Shown: positions 20,983 to 26,061 of the stretch, one piece after another | Numbering within the stretch: the stretch's first letter is position 1 | Layout: each line of letters starts with the position of its first letter | Assembly (NCBI GenBank): GCA_045613985.1 | Contig: JAZLCA010000055.1 | Location: 1-26,061, forward strand | Length of the DNA: 26,061 nt | Direction of reading: 5' to 3' | Source: SIG644 sp045613985 | GTDB lineage: Bacteria > Bacillota > Clostridia > Oscillospirales > CAG-272 | Made by a program: the position numbers and the translations under genes | Notes under the pieces: generated by a model | Database searches by the model: none | What the model was told of the DNA's origin: nothing | What the model saw: the letters and a program-made list of their open reading frames with translations, nothing else

Positions 20983-22125
20983 ATGAATCTTAATTTTGCC
21001 GAAAATCTAAAGTGCTTGCGAAAAGAGAAGGGCGTTACGCAGGAAAAGCTCTCCGAGGTGTTGGGTGTGTCGGCGCAATCGGTCTCGCGCTGGGAGCTTA
21101 GTATTTGCTATCCCGATATTGAGATGCTGCCTGCGATAGCGAACTTCTTTGGTGTTAGTGTAGACCTCTTACTTTCCAATGATAAGAATTCCAAAGAGAA
21201 GGATTACGAGATCTTTTGTAAAAAGTTAAAGGAGTATCGACAGAGTGAGGGGAAAGGCAAGGAATGTATTGAGTTTGTGCAAGAATATTGCCGCAAATAT
21301 CCCGAAAATGATGAATACGCATTTCTGCTTTTCCGTGCTATGGCTGATTATGCTTGCGGTGATGAGGAAAGAACGGCAAAGTATATGCCTGCTTTATTGA
21401 AAAACGCAGAAAGACTGTTGACAACGCGATGGCGATATGAGGTGATTCCATATATGGCGTCGCTTTGTGAGGAGAAAGATCTTGACCATTGGTTGGCCAT
21501 GGCGCCGTATGTTTCGCCTTTTAGTCGGCGAATTTGTTTGTGTGTCCGTTATGGCCAGCGGCGCGAATATGAAGCTGCTTACATTCAGCGTGGGTTGGAA
21601 AAAGTTGAAACCATTGCCCTTCAACTTGAAGTTGTTTGTCCTGATTCTTTTGGTCCGGAGAGAAAAGCAGAATATTTGCGAGAAGAATTGCGAATAATGG
21701 ACTCCTTCGGTGCAGATGGACAGGTGCCTGACGGATGGAAGATGTTTTATGCTCGCAGACAACTGGTGCTTGCCGCATGTTTGTTTGCTTTGGAAAAGGA
21801 AGAAGAGGGATGGAGAGAGTTTGATTTGGCAACCGAAACATTCAAATATATGTTCTCAATGAAAGAAGAATGGCTTTCAATCGGAGGATCATTTTTTGCC
21901 GATCTAAAGGTCAGCAAGGATTGGAAGTATGCTATGGATGAACACGGAAATCAACACAAGCTATTCGCTGTTACGCGATTCTCCAATTACAATATGAAGG
22001 GGATCAGAGATCTTCTTTCCAACCCCCGCTGGGCGTGGTTTGATTCTGTCAGAGAAACACCGAAATATAAAGCCGCACTCGAGTGGGTCAGTGAAGCAGA
22101 GAAAAAGGCGCACGGGGAAGGGTGA
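20983..22125 (+). CDS. XRE-family transcriptional regulator with helical C-terminal domain
   Basis: A 380-residue DNA-binding regulator. Residues about 8-63 are a Cro/C1-type helix-turn-helix (LRKEKGVTQEKLSEVLGVSAQSVSRWELSICYPD), with VSAQSVSRWE as recognition helix. This HTH variant, ending in IEMLPAIANFFGVSVDLLL, is very common in Clostridia. The remaining 310 residues are helical and rich in Glu/Lys/Tyr, with TPR-like repeats around 100-290, and probably sense a ligand or partner. AGGAAGGA lies about 9 bases before the ATG. The gene is divergent from fucO with separate promoters 95 bases apart. Control of fucO is possible from position but unproven. The C-terminal domain's role is unknown. 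Confidence 0.85.
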   Translation: MNLNFAENLKCLRKEKGVTQEKLSEVLGVSAQSVSRWELSICYPDIEMLPAIANFFGVSVDLLLSNDKNSKEKDYEIFCKKLKEYRQSEGKGKECIEFVQEYCRKYPENDEYAFLLFRAMADYACGDEERTAKYMPALLKNAERLLTTRWRYEVIPYMASLCEEKDLDHWLAMAPYVSPFSRRICLCVRYGQRREYEAAYIQRGLEKVETIALQLEVVCPDSFGPERKAEYLREELRIMDSFGADGQVPDGWKMFYARRQLVLAACLFALEKEEEGWREFDLATETFKYMFSMKEEWLSIGGSFFADLKVSKDWKYAMDEHGNQHKLFAVTRFSNYNMKGIRDLLSNPRWAWFDSVRETPKYKAALEWVSEAEKKAHGEG

Positions 22126-22156
22126 CATCGGTACGGAAATCTTGCCTTCGGTGAGA

Positions 22157-22375
22157 ATACGCCGCTCGCCGGTGGCTCGCAAGCGGCCGCTGCTCTCCGT
22201 GGCGTATGCGAACCCATATTCAAAACGCTTCGCGTTTTGAGTGTGACGATCCGTGCGGGAAGTCGAACCCCCGCCCTCGCGCTGACGTGCGAGGGCAAAA
22301 GAATATCTCGCGGGCTGGACACCCACGCCTCGCGGAGCGAGGACGATATTTTTTTGTATGGGGTCTCATCCATAC
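22157..22375. repeat. Dense cluster of palindromes downstream of the XRE gene
   Basis: About 220 bases hold at least five perfect inverted pairs: ATACGCC/GGCGTAT (22157-22163 with 22201-22207), CAAAACGC/GCGTTTTG (22221-22239), GCCCTCGC/GCGAGGGC (22273-22296), CCTCGC/GCGAGG (22328-22342) and GTATGG/CCATAC (22356-22375). Between them, GCGGG...TTCGACT...CCCGC on the minus strand (near 22253-22275) resembles a tRNA T-arm. No believable protein is encoded. It looks like a repeat element or structured RNA beside the tRNA unit. Confidence 0.5.
22328..22355 (+). terminator. Possible terminator for the XRE gene
   Basis: CCTCGC/GCGAGG stem (22328-22333 with 22337-22342), loop GGA, then ACGATATTTTTTT. 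The T-run begins 6 bases after the stem, later than usual, so the call is weak. Confidence 0.35.
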
Positions 22376-22383
22376 GAATAAGC

Positions 22384-22425
22384 AAAAACAAAAGAGCATC
22401 GCACATGCGATGCTCTTTTGTTTTT
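22384..22425 (-). terminator. Terminator of the tRNA-Met/tRNA-Glu unit
   Basis: A 20-base-pair perfect stem (22384-22403 with 22406-22425) whose minus-strand 3' arm ends in TTTTGTTTTT. The stem begins at the last base of the tRNA-Glu CCA end. Confidence 0.9.
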
Positions 22426-22499
22426 GGTGACCCGTACGGGAATCGAACCCATGTTACAGCCGTGAAAGGGCCGTGTCTTAACCGCTTGACCAACGGGCC
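22425..22499 (-). tRNA. tRNA-Glu (TTC anticodon)
   Basis: A 75-base cloverleaf on the minus strand: acceptor GGCCCGT with ACGGGTC, anticodon loop CTTTCAC (anticodon TTC, reads GAA), T-loop TTCGATT, encoded CCA. Its first base follows the CCA of tRNA-Met with no spacer. Confidence 0.95.
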
Positions 22500-22576
22500 T
22501 GGTAGCGGGAATTGGACTTGAACCCATGACCTACCGGGTATGAACCGGTTGCTCTAGCCAACTGAGCTATCCCGCC
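22500..22576 (-). tRNA. tRNA-Met, elongator (CAT anticodon)
   Basis: A 77-base cloverleaf on the minus strand: acceptor GGCGGGA with TCCCGCT (first pair a G-T wobble), anticodon stem ACCGG/CCGGT, loop TTCATAC (anticodon CAT), T-loop TTCAAGT, encoded CCA. The anticodon stem lacks the three G-C pairs of initiator tRNA, and the sequence resembles the Bacillus elongator tRNA-Met. A lysidine-modified tRNA-Ile cannot be fully excluded. Confidence 0.9.
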
Positions 22577-22618
22577 ATATTTTGTTTCGACAACGCGGTT
22601 TTTGCCGAACGCTCGACT

Positions 22619-22647
22619 ATTATATCACACCGTTTTTGGTTTGTCAA
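22619..22647 (-). promoter_or_regulatory. Consensus promoter for the tRNA-Met/tRNA-Glu unit
   Basis: On the minus strand: -35 TTGACA (22647-22642), 17-base spacer, -10 TATAAT (22624-22619) with TGA extended element, about 42 bases before tRNA-Met. Confidence 0.9.
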
Positions 22648-22749
22648 TACTTTTTTGAAAAAATTTTTCTGATTTTCTTGGGCGCAAAAAAAATATTTCG
22701 TAGGATCCAAAAAAAGCAGGGTGTTTTTTCAAGAATTGATCAACAGTTA

Positions 22750-22778
22750 TTGCAATTATCCGAGAAATGGTGTAAAAT
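22750..22778 (+). promoter_or_regulatory. Promoter for the M16/lgt operon
   Basis: -35 TTGCAA (22750-22755), 17-base spacer, -10 TAAAAT (22773-22778), 33 bases before the ATG at 22812. Confidence 0.65.
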
Positions 22779-22811
22779 AGTAAGGTATACCTATGCGGAA
22801 GGAGGGAGCTT

Positions 22812-24152
22812 ATGGAAAATAACGGAATACAAACACAAACCTATGACGTTTTCCCCGGCGTAACGTTGACTGTTTTGCCGACCGATCGTTTCAAGGTTGG
22901 AATGTTTAGCCTTTCCTTTGCGCTTCCTTTTTCCAAGCAATACGGCACGGCTCGTTCGCTGTTGCTTTCCGTATTGCGGCGGGGATGCTGCAATTATCCT
23001 TCTATTGCGGAGATCAATCGCCGATTGGACGAGCTGTATGCGACGCCTTATCGTGTGATCGACACGACACGGGGGGGATGCCAGTACGTTGGTTTTGGCG
23101 CGGAATTGCTGGATGAGCGTTATATTCCCGAGGATATTGATCTTTGCGGAGAGGTGATCTCTCTGATGCGCGATATGCTGTTTTATCCTTTGGTCGAGGA
23201 TGCTGGTAATGGCAACTTATGCGAGCGCTATGTTGAACAAGAAAAGAAAAATGCAATTGATCTGCTGCGCTCCCTCAAGAATGAGCCATCCTCCTATGCC
23301 TATGCTCGTTTTCTGGATGCATTTCGCTGTGAGGATACTCGAAGAATCCCTCTTTTGGATGGTGCGGAAGAGCGCTTGGCTTGTCTGACGCCCCAATGCT
23401 TGACGCAGGTTTGGCGCGATATGCTCAAACACGCCCCCTTGCAATGTTTTTATATTGGCGGTATGCCGCCCGAAAGGCTGATCGATTGCTTGAGAGAAAA
23501 ATTACAGCCTGCTTTTGATGCCGTCGGCCGTAAGGTGTGCTCGGCGAGTGCTTCCTGTGTCCCTGCGCCTTTATGGAGGGAGGTACGTCGCGTTGAAGAG
23601 CAAAGCGAGGGTGGTCAGAGCCACTTGATTTTGGGATTGCGTTGCGGCATTACGCTGCAGTCTCCTGATTATTACGCCATGATGCTGTGCAACGAGCTGC
23701 TTGGGCAGTCGCCCATATCGCGTCTGTTTGTTCACGTGCGCGAGGCGCATTCGCTGTGCTACTCCTGCTCGTCGCGTTACAGTATGCTGGAGGGCGAATT
23801 GACGATTTCCTGCGGGATCAGTGCAGAGAATAAAGATCGGGCGACCGAGGCGATCCTTGCGCAGATCGAGGTGCTCAAACGAGGCGAATTTACCGAGGCG
23901 GAGTGGCTGGCGGCCAAGAAATCTCTTGTTGGAGGGGTTCGTCAGTTGGAGGATTCCACCCGAGGTCTTGCTAATTTTTACAAGATCAGATTGCCCTTGT
24001 GCCCCGACCATACCGTACAAAAATATATCGACCGCTTCGACGCGCTGACGCGGGAGGACGTGATGGCGGCGGCGCAAAAGCTGCGGCTTGAAATGATCTA
24101 TTTCTGTCGAGGCAAGGGCGGCGAGTGCCGGGAGGATGTGGACTATGAATAA
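22812..24152 (+). CDS. M16-family peptidase-like protein without zinc site (YmfF-like)
   Basis: A 446-residue two-lobed protein of the M16 (insulinase/pitrilysin) fold, like Bacillus YmfF. The zinc motif HxxEH is absent: the corresponding helix reads ARSLLLSVLRRGC (47-59). A later segment is typical of M16 halves (DYYAMMLCNELLGQSPISRLFVHVREAHSLCYSCSSRYS). In M16 heterodimers one subunit carries the zinc site and the other shapes the chamber; this one would be the inactive partner of the next gene. GGAAGGAGGGAG directly precedes the ATG at 22812. Its stop lies inside the start of the next gene (8-base overlap), so coupled synthesis is likely. No signal peptide, so cytoplasmic. Confidence 0.88.
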   Translation: MENNGIQTQTYDVFPGVTLTVLPTDRFKVGMFSLSFALPFSKQYGTARSLLLSVLRRGCCNYPSIAEINRRLDELYATPYRVIDTTRGGCQYVGFGAELLDERYIPEDIDLCGEVISLMRDMLFYPLVEDAGNGNLCERYVEQEKKNAIDLLRSLKNEPSSYAYARFLDAFRCEDTRRIPLLDGAEERLACLTPQCLTQVWRDMLKHAPLQCFYIGGMPPERLIDCLREKLQPAFDAVGRKVCSASASCVPAPLWREVRRVEEQSEGGQSHLILGLRCGITLQSPDYYAMMLCNELLGQSPISRLFVHVREAHSLCYSCSSRYSMLEGELTISCGISAENKDRATEAILAQIEVLKRGEFTEAEWLAAKKSLVGGVRQLEDSTRGLANFYKIRLPLCPDHTVQKYIDRFDALTREDVMAAAQKLRLEMIYFCRGKGGECREDVDYE

Positions 24153-25452
24153 ATGCATCCGAAGCGAACGCTTGAATGAGCAGTACGAGTGCCGGACGCA
24201 CGCCTCAGGACTTTCTGTTTTGCTGTTTCAAAAGAAATGTGTCACTACCTATGCGACGCTCGTGATACGTTACGGCGCGCAGGATACCGTATTTTGTATC
24301 GACGGAACCGAATATAAGGTCCCTGACGGCACAGCGCATTTTTTGGAGCATAAGATGTTTGCGTGTCCCGACGGCGGTGATGCCAACGAGCTGTTTTCCG
24401 CGCATGGCGCGGATGCCAATGCCTGGACCAGCTACGATAAGACGGCCTATCTTTTCAGTACGAGCGAGCCCCCGCAGGGTGCGTTGCGTACACTGATAGA
24501 ATTTGTCTCAGAACCGTATTTCACTCGGGAGAACGTAGCCAAAGAGAAGGGAATTATCCGAGAGGAGATCGCTATGGGGGAGGATGATCCCTGGCAACGG
24601 CTGTACGAGCACACCATGCGGGCCATGTACCACCGCCATGGCATCCGCCGTAAGATCTGCGGCACCGTCTCTTCGATTGGACGGATTACGCCCGAGGTGT
24701 TGAACACCTGCTACAACGCTTTTTATCGTCCCGATAATGCTTATCTGATCGTGTGCGGAGATGTTACGATGGAACAGGTTTTGGCTGCTGTTGACAAGCC
24801 GCTCAATCGCTGGAGGGAGCGAACGAAAGATCTTGGTAAGGTGACCAAGGTGGCGTGCATCGATGCTCCTACGGTATTGCATAAGCGTATATGCAAAACG
24901 GGCGAGGTCTGTCGCCCCATCTTCCGTATTTCATGGAAGGATACCGTCATATGCCGGACGCCACAAGAACAACTGGTGCGCGAGACGGGCATGAATCTTT
25001 TGTCCGAAATGCTGTTTTGCCGTGCCGCAAGGTTCTACGATGAGTTGTTTGAAGCCGGCAGTATCGCGCCGACGTACTCGTACGGCTATTCCTCGCAGGG
25101 CGGGCCTTGTCCATTGGGGTATCATTCCATTGAAGGCGAGGCGGACGATGCGGAAGTGGTGTTTGGCGCGTATGAGCAATACTTGGCGGATATCCGACGC
25201 AAAGGATTGTGCCGGGAGGATTTTGAACGAATGCGGCGGGTTCTTTATGCGGGATTCGTTTCCCAATTCGATTTTCCCGACGATATTGCCGATCTGATGT
25301 GCGATGCCTTTGGCGACGGCCGCGAGGTATTTGATGCATTGGACGTCTTGGAAATGATTACGTTTGAGCAGGTTGAAGAGTTGTTCTATCGCAGTTTTGA
25401 TATGAAAACGACGGTCTTTTCCACCATCGTTCCTGAAGAGAAACAAGATTAG
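24145..25452 (+). CDS. M16-family zinc metallopeptidase (YmfH-like)
   Basis: The probable active partner of the preceding gene, 435 residues, like Bacillus YmfH. It carries the inverted zinc motif HFLEH at 65-69 (H65, E68 as catalytic base, H69) and the third ligand region KEKGIIREEI with E140/E141, about 72 residues later. The N-terminus (GLSVLLFQKK, then YATLVIRYGAQD) and the second half (FRISWKDTV, NLLSEMLFCRAARFYDELFEAG) match the family. The ATG at 24145 is preferred to the one at 24136 because GGAGG at 24131-24135 gives 9-base spacing. YmfF/YmfH-type pairs are conserved in Bacillota; the physiological substrate is not known to me. lgt follows after 13 bases. Confidence 0.92.
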   Translation: MNKCIRSERLNEQYECRTHASGLSVLLFQKKCVTTYATLVIRYGAQDTVFCIDGTEYKVPDGTAHFLEHKMFACPDGGDANELFSAHGADANAWTSYDKTAYLFSTSEPPQGALRTLIEFVSEPYFTRENVAKEKGIIREEIAMGEDDPWQRLYEHTMRAMYHRHGIRRKICGTVSSIGRITPEVLNTCYNAFYRPDNAYLIVCGDVTMEQVLAAVDKPLNRWRERTKDLGKVTKVACIDAPTVLHKRICKTGEVCRPIFRISWKDTVICRTPQEQLVRETGMNLLSEMLFCRAARFYDELFEAGSIAPTYSYGYSSQGGPCPLGYHSIEGEADDAEVVFGAYEQYLADIRRKGLCREDFERMRRVLYAGFVSQFDFPDDIADLMCDAFGDGREVFDALDVLEMITFEQVEELFYRSFDMKTTVFSTIVPEEKQD

Positions 25453-25465
25453 GGGGATTTGTTTT

Positions 25466-26061
25466 ATGATTGAAGTTTCGTTTCCCGGACTCGGGATTGA
25501 AAATTTTCAGCTGAATCATACGGCGTTTGTGCTGTTTGGGCTGGAGGTGCGCTGGTACGGCATTTTCATCACGCTGGGAATGCTGGCTGCCTTTGCCTAT
25601 GCGTATTATCGCTCCAAGCAAGAGCAGTTTTCTGCCGAAAATCTGTTGGATATGGGATTGTACATGATCATATTCGGTGTAATGGGTGCCCGTCTGTATT
25701 ATGTTTTGACGTCGCTTGACCATTATATTTTGCCCGGCAGAAGTGCGTGGGAAAATTTCGTTGATATGATCAACATCCGCGGCGGCGGTCTTGCCATATA
25801 CGGCGGTATAATTTTCGGTTTGATTGCTGTTGTACTTTACAACAAATACAAGAAAACCAGTGCTCTTTCAATGTTGGATGCCCTTGCTCCCGCTGTAATG
25901 CTGGGACAATCAATCGGCAGATGGGGCAACTTTATGAATGTGGAATCCTATGGCTGGACAGAAAACGCCAAAAATCTCCCCTGGAGAATGTGGATAGAGC
26001 GCGTTTATGTAAATGGAGAACCCCTTTCCGGTGAACATTTTGTACATCCCACATTCCTTTA
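25466..26061 (+). CDS. lgt: Prolipoprotein diacylglyceryl transferase (5' part, runs off window)
   Basis: Lgt moves diacylglycerol from phosphatidylglycerol to the lipobox cysteine of prelipoproteins in the inner membrane. The 198 visible residues contain VRWYGIFITLGMLAAF (28-43), GARLYYVL (75-82), the signature RGGGLAIYGGII (105-116) and the Lgt motif GQSIGRWGNFMNVESYG at about 147-163, then HPTFL at the window edge. These include the residues usually found essential. Several hydrophobic segments fit the seven-helix fold. AGGGGG precedes the ATG at 25466 by about 9 bases. It is the third gene of the M16 operon, and its likely clients include the lipoproteins at 12118 and 13788. The C-terminal third lies outside. 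Confidence 0.96.
   Translation, partial: MIEVSFPGLGIENFQLNHTAFVLFGLEVRWYGIFITLGMLAAFAYAYYRSKQEQFSAENLLDMGLYMIIFGVMGARLYYVLTSLDHYILPGRSAWENFVDMINIRGGGLAIYGGIIFGLIAVVLYNKYKKTSALSMLDALAPAVMLGQSIGRWGNFMNVESYGWTENAKNLPWRMWIERVYVNGEPLSGEHFVHPTFL

Noticed and set aside
22157..22375. CRISPR array
   Set aside because: The palindromes differ from each other in sequence and spacing; there is no constant repeat-spacer pattern and no cas gene in the window.
21987..22521. Open frames on both strands across the palindrome cluster and tRNAs
   Set aside because: They translate tRNA genes and hairpins; phrases such as AVTWVRFPYGSP are the usual misreading of tRNA T-arms.

Overview
The window looks like a chromosomal segment of a spore-forming member of the Clostridia (Bacillota), probably an uncultivated gut lineage. 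The reasons are the dipicolinate synthase pair dpaA-dpaB, the T-box leader in front of pheS-pheT, strong AAGGAGG ribosome binding sites, near-consensus sigma-A promoters (many with a TGn extended -10), CCA-encoding tRNAs, and families typical of this group (DUF896, DUF1846/UPF0371, YmfF/YmfH M16 proteins). Base composition is moderate, with AT-rich intergenic DNA. Species placement is inference; no rRNA is present.

Layout. 1-500 (minus): the 5' part of tsaE preceded by a DUF896 gene. 616-2221 (plus): a small three-helix membrane protein translationally coupled to an HD-hydrolase/DUF429 fusion. 2261-5123 (minus): a two-gene operon of an ADP-ribosylglycohydrolase-family protein and a DUF1846 protein. 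5336-5990 (plus): a lone AT-rich NUDIX gene with its own promoter and terminator. 6086-9903 (minus): pheS-pheT under a T-box riboswitch. 9904-10300: a long intergenic stretch with hints of a small RNA. 10301-13452 (plus): a GxGYxYP-like protein coupled to a secreted endonuclease/exonuclease/phosphatase-fold lipoprotein. 13509-13684: tRNA-Thr with its own promoter and terminator. 13734-15212 (plus): an unrecognised lipoprotein. 15268-16551 (minus): enolase, divergent from dpaA-dpaB (16698-18133, plus). 18156-18729 (plus): nrdR. 18745-20810 (minus): an MgtC-family membrane protein and a FucO-type iron alcohol dehydrogenase, each with its own promoter. 20906-22125 (plus): an XRE regulator. 22157-22375: a dense cluster of palindromes. 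22384-22647 (minus): a tRNA-Met/tRNA-Glu unit. 22750-26061 (plus): two M16-family genes and the start of lgt.

How the genes work together. Most of the window is core housekeeping: t6A tRNA modification, tRNA-Phe charging, glycolysis, dNTP-synthesis control, spore DPA production and lipoprotein maturation. Lgt would lipidate the two lipoproteins encoded here. The accessory units of most interest are the membrane protein/HD-DUF429 pair, the ADP-ribosylglycohydrolase/DUF1846 pair and the GxGYxYP/EEP pair. I saw no CRISPR array, transposase, phage gene or recognised defence system. None of the three pairs can be claimed as a new system from sequence alone; they are the best candidates for follow-up.
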